A stretch of 64,000 nt of DNA from Paenibacillus lutrae. Lineage in GTDB: Bacteria; Bacillota; Bacilli; Paenibacillales; NBRC-103111. Below are positions 7,642 to 16,724 of the stretch, one piece after another (position 1 is the first letter of the stretch; each line of letters opens with the position of its first letter). Both the position numbers and the translations under genes were made by a program. The notes under the pieces are model-generated. The model ran no database searches. It saw only the letters and a program-made list of their open reading frames with translations, and was not told the DNA's origin. Location: assembly GCF_009757775.1 (NCBI RefSeq), contig NZ_RHLK01000005.1:211767-275766 (forward strand), read 5' to 3'.

Positions 7642-9801
7642 TCAGTTCTCCCCGTCCTGTCTGGATAGTGCGGCTTTGAGGGCATCCCCCAGGCTCGAGC
7701 CGAGATTCTCCTGTTTACTGTACTGCTTCACCAGCTTCTGCTGCTGATGTTTGGCAACACGGCCTGTACTTTCCCCGAGAACCTCTACGACATTACACGG
7801 CAGGCACTGGACGTATTTCCCGGCTTTCCCGGTCTTCATTTCCATTTTCTTGTGGCATTGCGGGCATCTGCGGTTAGTCAGCTGTTTCTCGGCAGAGCGT
7901 CTGTACTCACACTCCCGGTTGGCGCATACGAGCATTTTGCCGCGCTTACTTTTACGTTCCATAAGTCTTTCGCCGCATTCCGGACACCGGCTGTTCGTCA
8001 GATTATGCGGTTTGTATTCCGCTTCATTGGATCTGACCCCTTGGACAAGCTGCTTGGTCATCTCGCGGATTCCGCCGATGAACGTCTCGGTCTTGCCGCG
8101 TCCCCGCGCGATATCCTCCAGCTCCTGCTCCCACTTAGCCGTCAGCTCGGGTGAGCGCAGCTCCTTGGCGACGAGCTCGATCAGCTGCGTCCCCTTGCCT
8201 GTCGGATGCAAAGCTCCGCTCTCCCGCTCGATCGTGTCCGAGCTGACCAGCTTCTCGATAATCTCGGCGCGCGTGGCAGGGGTTCCCAGATGATGCTTCT
8301 CCATCTGGGTGAGGAGAGTAGCCTCCGTATGCCGCTTCGGAGGCTGGGTGCGGTGACTGCCGATCCGGCAGCGGACGGCTTCGATACGGTCGCCGGCGGC
8401 AAGTTCCGGCAGCTCCTGCTGCGAAGCCTTCCGGTCGTCTTCATCCACATAGTCATCGTCCCCGTCCTCACTGCCGGAATCAGCTGCGGTACCCGATCCG
8501 TAGACACCGCGCCAGCCCAGTTCCTTGACGATCCGTCCCGATACATGGAACGGCTCCCCCTCGACGTCCAGGATCATCGAGGTCACTTCGTACCGGGCAG
8601 CCGGATAGAACAGCGCCAGGAAACGCCGGACGATCAGATCGTACAGTTTGCGCTCGTCAGCCGAAAGTGCCGACAGATTCACATACTCATCTGTTGGAAT
8701 AATCGCGTGGTGATCCGTCACCTTCGCATCGTCTACAATCCGCCGGCTTAACGGCAGAGTTCCCCTGAGCAGCGGTTTCGCCAGCGGAGCGTAAGGGCCC
8801 ACCGCTACCGACTGCACACGCTCTTGGAGCGTACTTACCATATCGCTCGTCAGGTGGCGGGAGTCCGTCCGCGGGTAAGTGACGAGTTTATGCTGCTCGT
8901 ACAGCCGCTGCAGGACCGACAGCGTATGCTTCGCCGAGAAATCGAAGCGCCGGTTCGCATCACGCTGCAGCTCCGTCAAGTCATAAGCGAGCGGCTGAGG
9001 CTCTGTCCGTTCCGTCTTCTTAACGGAAGACACGGTGCCTCTCTTGCCGGAGACCTGCTGCACGAGCGCATCCACCCGGCCACGGTCGAAGATCCGGCTC
9101 TCACCGGAGCGCTGGCGCCACGTCCCGCGGAACGCGCCGAAATCCGCTTGCACCGTCCAGTACTCGGCCGAACGGAAATTGCGGATTTCCTGCTCGCGGT
9201 CCATGATCATAGCCAGCGTCGGGGTCTGGACGCGTCCGGCCGACAGCTGCGCCTCGTACCTGCTCGTCAGCGCGCGCGTCACATTGAGGCCGATCAGCCA
9301 ATCGGCCTCGGCACGGCAAACCGCCGACTCGTACAGGCGGTCGTATTGCTTGCCGGGCTTCAGATTCGCGAAGCCCTCACGGATCGCCTTATCTGTCTGC
9401 GACGATATCCACAGGCGGTGATAAGGCTTATTCCAGCGGATCATCTCCATGATCCAGCGCGCCACCAGTTCTCCCTCACGGGCCGAATCCGTGGCAATGA
9501 TAAGCTCGCTCAGATCTTTACGTTTGGCAAGATCGGCAATAGCGCGGTACTGATGCGAAGTTTCCTTCAGTACTTTCAGTTTCATGCGTCCCGGAATAAT
9601 CGGAAGATCCTCCAGGTTCCATTTCTGGTACTTCGTATCGTAATCTTCGGGCTCCGCCAGTCCTACAAGGTGGCCGAGTGCCCAGGTTACAACATGCTTG
9701 GGTCCTTCAAAGTACGATTTATGCTTCTGCCCGCAACCGAGAACGCGCGCGATTTCTTTGGCTACGCTCGGTTTTTCGGCCAGTACGAGTGATTTGCTCA
9801 T
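7642..9801 (-). CDS. topB: DNA topoisomerase III
   Basis: A 719-residue type IA topoisomerase, the usual length for Bacillota TopB. It has an N-terminal TOPRIM domain (SLVLAEKPSVAKEIA, then ATDSAREGE), the central gate domain with catalytic tyrosine in VTYPRTDSRHL, and C-terminal cysteine clusters resembling zinc ribbons (CPECGERL, CANRECEYR, CPQCHKKM). It relaxes and decatenates DNA through a 5'-phosphotyrosine link. AGGAGA precedes ATG 9801. A terminator-like hairpin lies in the leader. It appears to be transcribed alone. Confidence 0.95.
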   Translation of the reverse strand: MSKSLVLAEKPSVAKEIARVLGCGQKHKSYFEGPKHVVTWALGHLVGLAEPEDYDTKYQKWNLEDLPIIPGRMKLKVLKETSHQYRAIADLAKRKDLSELIIATDSAREGELVARWIMEMIRWNKPYHRLWISSQTDKAIREGFANLKPGKQYDRLYESAVCRAEADWLIGLNVTRALTSRYEAQLSAGRVQTPTLAMIMDREQEIRNFRSAEYWTVQADFGAFRGTWRQRSGESRIFDRGRVDALVQQVSGKRGTVSSVKKTERTEPQPLAYDLTELQRDANRRFDFSAKHTLSVLQRLYEQHKLVTYPRTDSRHLTSDMVSTLQERVQSVAVGPYAPLAKPLLRGTLPLSRRIVDDAKVTDHHAIIPTDEYVNLSALSADERKLYDLIVRRFLALFYPAARYEVTSMILDVEGEPFHVSGRIVKELGWRGVYGSGTAADSGSEDGDDDYVDEDDRKASQQELPELAAGDRIEAVRCRIGSHRTQPPKRHTEATLLTQMEKHHLGTPATRAEIIEKLVSSDTIERESGALHPTGKGTQLIELVAKELRSPELTAKWEQELEDIARGRGKTETFIGGIREMTKQLVQGVRSNEAEYKPHNLTNSRCPECGERLMERKSKRGKMLVCANRECEYRRSAEKQLTNRRCPQCHKKMEMKTGKAGKYVQCLPCNVVEVLGESTGRVAKHQQQKLVKQYSKQENLGSSLGDALKAALSRQDGEN

Positions 9802-9823
9802 GTGTCTCTCCTGTCTCCTTTGT

Positions 9824-9852
9824 CAGAAAAACAGCCCGGCCTCAGGGCCGCT
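9824..9852 (-). terminator. Terminator-like hairpin in the topB leader
   Basis: On minus, AGC-GGCC-CTGA-GGCC-G-GGCT forms a GC stem with a small bulge followed by GTTTTT, ending about 23 nt before the topB start and just ahead of its ribosome site. It could be an attenuator, or a second terminator after kbaA. Confidence 0.4.
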
Positions 9853-10031
9853 CTATGCTGGATTTCATTATCTATCTATTCTAAGAATGTTAGGGAGTGC
9901 AAGTCAACAGCCGGGGAATTTCTAGCCGCTTCCTCGATAATCGGGCTTCTCCATTCCGGCAACAGCAAACTTCCGATTAGGGACCTGCATACATCGCGGC
10001 CCGATATCCGGACAATCCGCTTGCAGGAAAT

Positions 10032-10056
10032 AAAAACCCCGCCATAATAGGCGGGG
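10032..10056 (-). terminator. Terminator of kbaA
   Basis: On minus, CCCCGCC and GGCGGGG pair around TATTAT and run into TTTTTATTT. Confidence 0.88.
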
Positions 10057-10079
10057 CTGTACAATGAAGCAGAAATCGG

Positions 10080-10748
10080 CTAGGCCTTTTTAGCAGAAGG
10101 GCGTTTGGGCGGGCTCTTGACCGGTGCATTCGCCGGTGCCTTGGCCCCTGCTCTATTATTGTTTGTAAGCTTATGAAAGATAAGAATTTGCCAAGCATTA
10201 CAGCCCAGCAGAACGATGGCGACGTAGAGAAGCGAGGATAAATCTGAAATACTGAAAGCAGGCAGCATTTCGAGGCTCGTTACGACAATAATGAAGAATA
10301 ACGTCGGAATTCTTGCATGCGAATTTGTAAGGGATACTTTGATCTGCGAGACAATCAGACCGGCCGCAATGATAAGTGCCGGAATTCCCAAGTACATTCC
10401 CAGGCTTTCACGGCCTTCGGCAAATTCTGTGTATCTCAGGAAGAATAAGTTAGCGATCGCCAGTGCGATAAAGAACAGCTGCAGTCCGGACCAGGCTCCT
10501 TTTCTGCTTCTGAGGATTCCAATCATATAGTAATTGGTCATTAAGTAGCCGACATAGCCGACCACGCTAATCAGACACATCGTCAGTGTCGCCAGGATAA
10601 TCATCCCGATCTCACTCGCACCGCTAACCGCGACGTCCATGGACACAAAATCACTGAAAACAGTTCTGCCTATTCCCCATGTAAGGAGTCCCAGCACAAC
10701 CCCGCCCAGCATGGTAGTCCAGAACAGGAATAATATAGATTTTAACAT
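10080..10748 (-). CDS. kbaA: KinB-signalling pathway activation protein KbaA
   Basis: A 222-residue integral membrane protein with six or so hydrophobic segments. The second half matches the KbaA family in order: FIALAIANLFFLRYTEFAE, GLIVSQIKVSLTN, then PTLFFIIVVTSLEMLPAF, SLLYV and CNAWQILIFHKL. In Bacillus subtilis KbaA is needed for full activity of sporulation kinase KinB (established). A basic, proline-rich tail of about 25 residues follows the last conserved block. AGGAGAAGAGG precedes ATG 10748. It follows the YisL-like gene on the same strand across a weak hairpin. A KinB-like kinase is encoded at 41736. Confidence 0.85.
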   Translation of the reverse strand: MLKSILFLFWTTMLGGVVLGLLTWGIGRTVFSDFVSMDVAVSGASEIGMIILATLTMCLISVVGYVGYLMTNYYMIGILRSRKGAWSGLQLFFIALAIANLFFLRYTEFAEGRESLGMYLGIPALIIAAGLIVSQIKVSLTNSHARIPTLFFIIVVTSLEMLPAFSISDLSSLLYVAIVLLGCNAWQILIFHKLTNNNRAGAKAPANAPVKSPPKRPSAKKA

Positions 10749-10770
10749 CTGCCTCTTCTCCTTCTTCTAA

Positions 10771-10810
10771 CAGGGCAAAACCGCCCTTCTGCACAAGCAA
10801 GGACGGTTCC
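10771..10810 (-). terminator. Weak terminator between yisL-like gene and kbaA
   Basis: On minus AACCGTCC pairs with GGGCGGTT (one G-U pair) around 14 nt, followed by TTGCCCTGTT. The T-run is poor, so read-through into kbaA is likely. Confidence 0.45.
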
Positions 10811-10823
10811 CGAAATGCACGGA

Positions 10824-11177
10824 TTAGAATATTCCGAAGCCCATCATGATTACCGTGATAATAAGAACGGCCCAGACTGCAAACAAGATCTTCGTGGAAG
10901 ATTCTCTTCCTTGTCCTCTTTTCATGCGTCCCAGAATCATTTCCATCAGACCGATCACTACAATGGCAATAATTCCTTTGACCACATATTTTGCAGGGAA
11001 GCTATATCCAATCAGCATTCCAACACCGGATACAACCATGATTAAGTAGAACAGGCGCAGGATCATAGGTGTGATTTTTTGCCGGTAGAAAATCGCACTC
11101 ACGATAAACAGGATAACGATAAATGCCCATGATCCCGCATGTGACTGCACAAAAATGTTAAGCAACTTGTCTGACAT
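10824..11177 (-). CDS. YisL/UPF0344 family membrane protein
   Basis: A 117-residue membrane protein with four hydrophobic helices, typical of the UPF0344 (DUF1516, YisL) family of Bacillales. The N-terminus is MSDKLLNIFVQSHAGSW and the conserved RLFYLIMVVSGVGML and YVVKGIIAIVVIGLMEMIL segments are present. The function is unknown. The frame stays open to 11243, but GGAGGA lies 6 nt before ATG 11177, so the shorter start is chosen. A good sigma-A promoter is upstream. It may be read together with kbaA. Confidence 0.85.
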   Translation of the reverse strand: MSDKLLNIFVQSHAGSWAFIVILFIVSAIFYRQKITPMILRLFYLIMVVSGVGMLIGYSFPAKYVVKGIIAIVVIGLMEMILGRMKRGQGRESSTKILFAVWAVLIITVIMMGFGIF

Positions 11178-11238
11178 GTCGATTCCTCCATAGTCAATAT
11201 GTACTTCAGCGGTTACCGTGGTAAAGCGTAACGCTTTT

Positions 11239-11267
11239 ATCATAACAAGCAGTGATTTTTATTACAA
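11239..11267 (-). promoter_or_regulatory. Sigma-A promoter of the yisL-like gene
   Basis: -35 TTGTAA (11262-11267), 17-nt spacer, -10 TATGAT (11239-11244) with an extended TG. A 13-bp palindrome AAGCGTAACGCTT (11224-11236) covers the predicted start. Confidence 0.65.
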
Positions 11268-11404
11268 GCACGTAAAGTAAACGGTCCGTTCCTATGCGCG
11301 GCAGTGTCGGAAAGTGTTCACAAACCGGCAGCTCCCTGTACAACCCGTAAAATTACGAAAAGACAGTGGAACGGGCATGCAGAATAAACATGAACTTTTT
11401 TTAC

Positions 11405-11470
11405 GTAAAAAGAAAGCCTCCGGTACCCGACAAGCATCCTGTTCATGCTTGACTCGTTATAACCGGAGGC
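11405..11470 (-). terminator. Terminator of the Gfo/Idh/MocA pair
   Basis: GCCTCCGGT and ACCGGAGGC form an outer stem with an inner CAAGCAT/ATGCTTG hairpin. On minus it is followed by TTTCTTTTT. Confidence 0.8.
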
Positions 11471-11484
11471 ACTTTGTTCGGAGA

Positions 11485-12468
11485 CTATAATTTCACAGGC
11501 TCGCCCCGGCGGGCAGATTCGTATGCCGCGAGTCCCACAGCGGCCGCTTTCATGCCGTCCTCACCGCTAATCGGCACAGGTTCGCCTTTTTGCAGGGCAT
11601 CGACAAAACCGCGGACCAGATACTCGTCCATGTTGTCGCCCCAATAACTCCACTGGGCTTTGCCCGCTTGAACGCTGTACACATCGTTTTTCTGCGCGAA
11701 TGAATCGATGCTCAAGACACCCTTGGTCCCGGTAATCTCCATCGTGACATCTCCCCAGGTAGGAAACACAGGCTTACGGGACCAGCTTGGATCCAGTACC
11801 GCAAAAACGCCATTGTCGAATTTAGCATGCACCATTCCCGCATCATCAATCTCAATATCGTTAAACCTGGTATCGGCATAGGCAAAAACTTCCGTGACTT
11901 CCGCTCCGAGGAACCAGTGCATAAGATCCATCACATGGACCGTGTGATCAAAAACCGCCCCGCCCCCTGAGAGCTTCTTGTCGATAAACCAGCCGCCGGG
12001 CATACTGCCGCGGTTCGTTCCTTTGATCGCAATGATCTCTCCGATCTCTCCGCGGTCTATCGCTTCTTTGGCCTGCACAACCGCCGGTATGTACCGGCAG
12101 GGGAATGCGGTCATGAGCTGCACGCCGCTCCTCCTGCATCCCTCTATCATGGCTTCCATTTCGGAGACGGTAATTCCGAGCGGCTTCTCGCACAGGATAT
12201 GCTTGCCCGCTTCGGCTGCGGCCAGCGTCAGCTCCGCATGGCGTGAATTCTCCGAGCAGATGACAACGGCATCCAGATCGGATTTCAGCAGATCCCGGTA
12301 GTCTGCAAAATAAGGAATGGCATGCTGGTCCAGCACCTTCTGGACACGGTTCTTCTCTTCATCGGCTATCCCTGCCACCTCAACCTCAGGGATCGATAAA
12401 AGTGCGTTTAAGTAGGAAAAAGCATGACTGTGTGCAAATGAAATCAACCCGATACGGAGCTTATTCAT
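11485..12468 (-). CDS. Gfo/Idh/MocA family oxidoreductase
   Basis: A 327-residue NAD(P)-dependent dehydrogenase. The N-terminal Rossmann fold opens LRIGLISFAHSHAFSYLNAL, and the family EKP lysine is in KHILCEKPLGI. The C-terminal domain carries GGGAVFDHTVHVMDLMHWF, with the histidines expected near the active site. The family oxidises cyclitols, sugars or sugar amides; the substrate cannot be told. Its start overlaps the stop of the next Gfo/Idh/MocA gene by 4 nt (ATGA), so the two are translationally coupled and may act on the same route. Confidence 0.88.
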   Translation of the reverse strand: MNKLRIGLISFAHSHAFSYLNALLSIPEVEVAGIADEEKNRVQKVLDQHAIPYFADYRDLLKSDLDAVVICSENSRHAELTLAAAEAGKHILCEKPLGITVSEMEAMIEGCRRSGVQLMTAFPCRYIPAVVQAKEAIDRGEIGEIIAIKGTNRGSMPGGWFIDKKLSGGGAVFDHTVHVMDLMHWFLGAEVTEVFAYADTRFNDIEIDDAGMVHAKFDNGVFAVLDPSWSRKPVFPTWGDVTMEITGTKGVLSIDSFAQKNDVYSVQAGKAQWSYWGDNMDEYLVRGFVDALQKGEPVPISGEDGMKAAAVGLAAYESARRGEPVKL

Positions 12469-13466
12469 ACGGGCACGCCCCCTTTCGATGCGATTTGCAC
12501 AGGCCGGCCGGAGCGTGCAGATTCTTTAGCTGCCAGCGCAATCTCAATCGCGTGGTACGCATCGCGTGCAGTCACAACGGACTGATTGTTATTGCGGATA
12601 CTCGCTAAGAAATGCTCCAGTTCATAGTAATACGGATCGTGATAGGAAGGACTTCCCGGTACCTGGACGCCCGCCAAGGCACTTCTGCTTATAGTCGACC
12701 GGACAAGCTGAAGGGAGCCGGAATCGCGGCTATTCGAGCGCAGGATCCCCGCTGAGCCAGAGATCTCTGTCGACGTTGTAAACGCTCCCGGATATCCCCA
12801 ATGGGCTTCCAGGTTTGCAATGGTACCGTTTACAAAACGCAGCGTAACCAGCGCATACTCTTTCCCCTGCGAACGGTGGCTCATCGCGTACACTTCCTTG
12901 ACTTCCCCAAACGACCAGCGGGCAAAATCAATGTCATGAACCATCAGATCCATGAGGATTCCGCCGCTTTTCTCTTCGTCGTTGTACCAGGCTTTCGCCA
13001 TACCGGGGTGAGAACCGATACGCTTAAAGTGTGCGATTCCGGGTTCCCCGATGACGCCCGCTTCAATCTTGGTATGAAGATCCGCATATTCCGGGAAAAA
13101 CCGGACCACGTGTCCGACAAATAACCGGACCCCTCTGCTCTCGCAGTGGGCGATCATTTCTTCGGCATCCGCAAGATTCAACGCAATCGGTTTCTCACAG
13201 ATCACATGCTTGCCTAGATCCGCAGCTTTCAATACATATTCCTTGTGAAGATAAGTCGGGAGGCATACGTGGATCACATCGGCCTCTACTTCCGCCATCA
13301 TTTCTTCGAATGAAGCGAAAGCTTGGGCAGCGGTACCTTCGGCTAAGGATTGAGCCGTTTTCAAATCGAGATCGCATACACCCGTTAGTTCTATGCCGGG
13401 AAGCTTATAGAGATCCCTAGCATGCACGGTTCCCATTGTTCCACAGCCGATTACGGCGACTTTCAT
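12465..13466 (-). CDS. Gfo/Idh/MocA family oxidoreductase
   Basis: A 333-residue dehydrogenase with a classical start MKVAVIGCGTMGTVHARDL, the EKP motif in KHVICEKPIAL and SGGILMDLMVHDIDFARW in the C-terminal domain. The frame is open to 13550, but AGGAG lies 8 nt before ATG 13466 and the family N-terminus begins there. It is the first gene of a coupled pair with the 11485 gene. It resembles inositol 2-dehydrogenase relatives more closely than that gene does, but the pathway is not shown by the neighbours. Confidence 0.88.
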   Translation of the reverse strand: MKVAVIGCGTMGTVHARDLYKLPGIELTGVCDLDLKTAQSLAEGTAAQAFASFEEMMAEVEADVIHVCLPTYLHKEYVLKAADLGKHVICEKPIALNLADAEEMIAHCESRGVRLFVGHVVRFFPEYADLHTKIEAGVIGEPGIAHFKRIGSHPGMAKAWYNDEEKSGGILMDLMVHDIDFARWSFGEVKEVYAMSHRSQGKEYALVTLRFVNGTIANLEAHWGYPGAFTTSTEISGSAGILRSNSRDSGSLQLVRSTISRSALAGVQVPGSPSYHDPYYYELEHFLASIRNNNQSVVTARDAYHAIEIALAAKESARSGRPVQIASKGGVPV

Positions 13467-13518
13467 GTCCGGTACTCCTCTCACTAATAAGAATCTGGGC
13501 TGACAGCAGCTCCCCTTT

Positions 13519-13524
13519 ATTATA
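13519..13524 (-). promoter_or_regulatory. Candidate -10 for the Gfo/Idh/MocA pair
   Basis: A consensus TATAAT on minus, 53 nt before ATG 13466; no good -35 hexamer. It suggests the pair is transcribed separately from the FAD oxidase upstream. Confidence 0.4.
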
Positions 13525-13568
13525 GCGGATCGGCGCCTAAAATGACTCAAATAACCAGTTTTCTTATT

Positions 13569-14843
13569 TTAAGCCTCTCCGGATACAATCGGCGCTTCCT
13601 TCCGTTCTTTTCCGGCTTGGGAAGGGAGCGTCCGGCTTGGCCGGTTAAACCTGAAAAAATGAGCCGCCGGGTGAGGCTCGCCGCCGCATAATTGACGTTT
13701 TATGATTTCCGCGGCTATAGTCGCATACACGGAACCGTTACCGCCATAAATTAACGCAAACGTACTGTTCGGATATTCCGGTTGGCTGCCGATGAGAGGA
13801 TATCCGTCATGCGTTTCTCCAAAAACAGCCGACCACGCATAGGCTGTGCGCAGATCCAAATGCGGAAACATGGATCTTGCCTGGGCCAGTAGCTGTTTCT
13901 GCTTAACAGGGAGCCGGTTTACACGATCATGCTCTCCCATCATAGGCTCATCCTCACCGCCGATAATAAGCCGGTTATCCTCCGTCGTGCGCAGGTACAG
14001 GTAAGGTCTCGCCGTTTCCCAGATCATACACTCCCGGTACCAATCGGTGATTTGGGGTAATGGCTCTGTCACGAGAACATACGAGGTGAACAGCCTCGCA
14101 TTGGCATTGGGCTTCATCTCCTGCGCCCTATACCCGGTTGCATACACGGCATGTTTGGCACGGATCCGATACCGGTCCTTGGTGTAGAGTATAATACCGT
14201 CGGGGGTATCTTGCCGGGATTCGATTCTAGTATGTTCATAGACTCGCATTCCCGCAGCGGCAGCCGCGGAGACAAGGCCATGCACACATTTAAGCGGATT
14301 TAGCAGTGCATCCCCTTTGGCCAAGATAGCGCCCGGTCTATTAAATGAAAAGTTGCCCGCAATGTCCGCCTCATCCCAGTACTCTACTTCGAAACCATTT
14401 TTCCGTAAGGTCTCGTATTCTTCCTTCAGCATAGGTACATCGGAATCATCCGAAGCCATGTATAAGGATTCTCTGCGGGTTATTGCCCCTTCGATATTTT
14501 CGCGCGTCATAATTTCCGCCAGTGTATCTACGGCTTGTTCGCAAAGTTTGTAGAACGCGACTCCGTTCTGTTCTCCATACGTATGTATACAGCCTGTCAG
14601 TGTTTTATCGTTAAAATATTGAATGATTCCCGTATTCGCGCCTGAGCTGCCCCCCGCTATCGTATGGCCATCCACCAGTACGGTATCCAGCCCGCTGTTA
14701 TGAAGCATGTATGAAATCATGGACCCCGCCATCCCCCCGCCGATGACAAGAACATCGCATGTCAAATCTTCTGCAAGGGTCGGATAAGCGGGTATCGCTT
14801 CAAGTGTATACGGCCAATAAGAAAGTCCAGTAACTAGATCCAT
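13569..14843 (-). CDS. FAD-dependent amine/amino-acid oxidase (DAO family)
   Basis: A 424-residue flavoprotein. The dinucleotide fold is DVLVIGGGMAGSMISYML about 30 residues in, followed by GGSSGANTGII, which is typical of the DAO/glycine oxidase/PuuB group. The C-terminal part has IIGGEDEP, AWSAVFGETHDGYPLIG and IYGGNGSVYATI, where FAD and substrate bind. It probably oxidises a secondary amine or N-methyl amino acid to an imine plus peroxide (inference). The open frame extends to 14957 but crosses the terminator of the cba operon. AAGGAG before ATG 14843 supports the shorter start. Confidence 0.85.
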   Translation of the reverse strand: MDLVTGLSYWPYTLEAIPAYPTLAEDLTCDVLVIGGGMAGSMISYMLHNSGLDTVLVDGHTIAGGSSGANTGIIQYFNDKTLTGCIHTYGEQNGVAFYKLCEQAVDTLAEIMTRENIEGAITRRESLYMASDDSDVPMLKEEYETLRKNGFEVEYWDEADIAGNFSFNRPGAILAKGDALLNPLKCVHGLVSAAAAAGMRVYEHTRIESRQDTPDGIILYTKDRYRIRAKHAVYATGYRAQEMKPNANARLFTSYVLVTEPLPQITDWYRECMIWETARPYLYLRTTEDNRLIIGGEDEPMMGEHDRVNRLPVKQKQLLAQARSMFPHLDLRTAYAWSAVFGETHDGYPLIGSQPEYPNSTFALIYGGNGSVYATIAAEIIKRQLCGGEPHPAAHFFRFNRPSRTLPSQAGKERKEAPIVSGEA

Positions 14844-14917
14844 CGTACTCGGCTCCTTCACGGTATAAGGTGATGATAGTGGTAATATGCCCGTTATTGA
14901 GCTTTTACTAACACGAA

Positions 14918-14952
14918 AAAAACCGCCTGCCATAAAATGACGGACGGTTCTT
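14918..14952 (-). terminator. Terminator of the ba3 oxidase operon
   Basis: On minus, AACCGTCCGTC pairs imperfectly with GGCAGGCGGTT and runs into eight Ts, about 65 nt after the subunit I stop. Its position shows that the long upstream reading of the FAD oxidase frame is not translated. Confidence 0.85.
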
Positions 14953-15016
14953 AACAATGAGCCGCTGACTTAATTTGGGGCGCCTGTGCCCAGACAGCGC
15001 GCTTTGGACCGGTCGA

Positions 15017-16684
15017 TTACCAGGTTACAAACGGGATAGAGCCCGGGGAATCTCCACCGATCATCTGAGAAACCGGAATCGTATAAGCGACCAGAATAAG
15101 GACAACGGTAACCCCGATCCATAAGCCCCATCGTTCAAACAGCTTCGGTGTAGGCTCGGAAGCATCCCGGACCTCTGCGATCGGATACTCTGTCTCGCCT
15201 TTGGGCGCTCTGAGCAGGGCAATGATGTTGTACACCATGAGCAGGACGGCGACAAAAACGATCATGCCCCCTACCGCCATCGACACATGGTACGGCATCC
15301 ACAGAAAAGTAACCGGATGATCATCGTATGTCGTGTACGAAGTACGACGCGGCGAGCCCAGAAGTCCGACTGCGTGCATCACACCGGACATCACCAGCAT
15401 GCCCGCGCTCCAAATTACCGTCTGCCAGATGCCAAGCTTGTTCAGACGCTGCGTGAGCTGCCTGCCCGTGATTGCAGGAATCAGCCAGTAGGTGATGCCG
15501 AAGAAGGTCAGCGCCACGCTCGTAGCTACGGTCAGATGAAAATGTCCGGTTACCCATAGCGTATTATGAACCACTTGATTCATCTGATTACTCGCATTAA
15601 TGATGCCGCCTGCTCCGGCCGGAATGAACATAACCATGCCCATGAAGGGAGCGAAGAAACGCACATCCTTCCACGGCAGCACCTTCACCCACCCGAACAG
15701 GCCCTTGGCACCCTTGGCGCGGCCTGTCGTCTCGAACATGGCGAACATCGAGAACGCGGTCATCAGGGAAGGCACAATAACCATGAAGGTCAGCACGACC
15801 TGCAGGTATTTCCAGAAAGAGCTGATACCCGGCTCCGTAAGCTGATGATGGAATCCGACGGGAATCGAGAACAGCAGGAACAGGATAAAGGACAACCGGG
15901 CAAGCGCATCACTGAACATTTTGCCGCCGATGATTTTAGGAATAATGACATACCAGCAAATATACGCGGGAAGCAGCCAGAAATATACGAGCGGATGGCC
16001 GAAATACCAGAACAGTGTACGGCTGAGCAGCACATTGACGGTTTCTACCCATCCGAACGACCAAGGTATGAGCTGCAGCAGCACCTCGGCTGCTACGCCT
16101 ATTGTGGCTACCTGCCACAGGAGCATCACAATAACGGCCATAAAGGAAAACAGCGGGGACATCTGGCCTTTGTGAGTTTTTTTCCAATACCTGTAGTTCA
16201 TAAACATGCCCAGCCCGCTCATCCAGCTGCCGATTACGATCAGTGTCAAGGCTATATAGAAATACGGCGAGGCTTTGAGCGGCGCGTAGAACGTATACAA
16301 GACTGTGGCTTTATTCAGCAGAATAAAAATAGTTCCGATAACCGTACCCGAGGCCATCAGCACGAATCCGAGCCATCCCAGACGGCGGGGCAGCGCCAGC
16401 AGTTCTCCCCCCAGCGTCTTTGACATACCCGAATAGAGGAAGCCTATAATGAAGAAAGTCGTAAATATCAAAGCCATCAGCACACCGTGCGCGGTCAGCA
16501 GCTGGTAATATCCGATTCCGGCAGGAAGCTTAATCATCCCTCCGCGTACGAGGCCCTGAAGCACACCTGCGATCCCCCCGAGCAGCAGGGCAGCGAATGC
16601 GAACAGGATATGAGCCAGCACCAGCTTGGCATCCTTGGGACTATAGATCGGGGCCGGCGAAGCGGCCGTTTGTGTAGTTGACAT
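15017..16684 (-). CDS. cbaA: Cytochrome c oxidase subunit I, b(a/o)a3 type
   Basis: A 555-residue heme-copper oxidase of the B (ba3) family, with about 13 hydrophobic helices. All metal ligands are visible: H66 (heme b, TAHGVLMAL), H230 with crosslink Y234 (GHPLVYFW), H279/H280 (FHHQ) and H381/H383 (GHFHLT). It reduces oxygen at the membrane with electrons from cytochrome c through subunit II. Family B enzymes have high oxygen affinity and a single K-type proton path. It lies 40 nt after subunit II in a three-gene operon with a small IIa subunit. An Fnr-type box is at the operon promoter. Confidence 0.95.
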   Translation of the reverse strand: MSTTQTAASPAPIYSPKDAKLVLAHILFAFAALLLGGIAGVLQGLVRGGMIKLPAGIGYYQLLTAHGVLMALIFTTFFIIGFLYSGMSKTLGGELLALPRRLGWLGFVLMASGTVIGTIFILLNKATVLYTFYAPLKASPYFYIALTLIVIGSWMSGLGMFMNYRYWKKTHKGQMSPLFSFMAVIVMLLWQVATIGVAAEVLLQLIPWSFGWVETVNVLLSRTLFWYFGHPLVYFWLLPAYICWYVIIPKIIGGKMFSDALARLSFILFLLFSIPVGFHHQLTEPGISSFWKYLQVVLTFMVIVPSLMTAFSMFAMFETTGRAKGAKGLFGWVKVLPWKDVRFFAPFMGMVMFIPAGAGGIINASNQMNQVVHNTLWVTGHFHLTVATSVALTFFGITYWLIPAITGRQLTQRLNKLGIWQTVIWSAGMLVMSGVMHAVGLLGSPRRTSYTTYDDHPVTFLWMPYHVSMAVGGMIVFVAVLLMVYNIIALLRAPKGETEYPIAEVRDASEPTPKLFERWGLWIGVTVVLILVAYTIPVSQMIGGDSPGSIPFVTW

Positions 16685-16724
16685 TTCTCTATCATCCTTT
16701 CAACCGGACATGACTGCCTAGCCT

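Noticed and set aside
8824..9792. 322-codon plus-strand frame inside topB
   Set aside because: Shadow of the topoisomerase gene; no ribosome site or motif.
14844..14957. N-terminal extension of the FAD oxidase
   Set aside because: The frame runs through the cba terminator, and a ribosome site sits at the shorter start.
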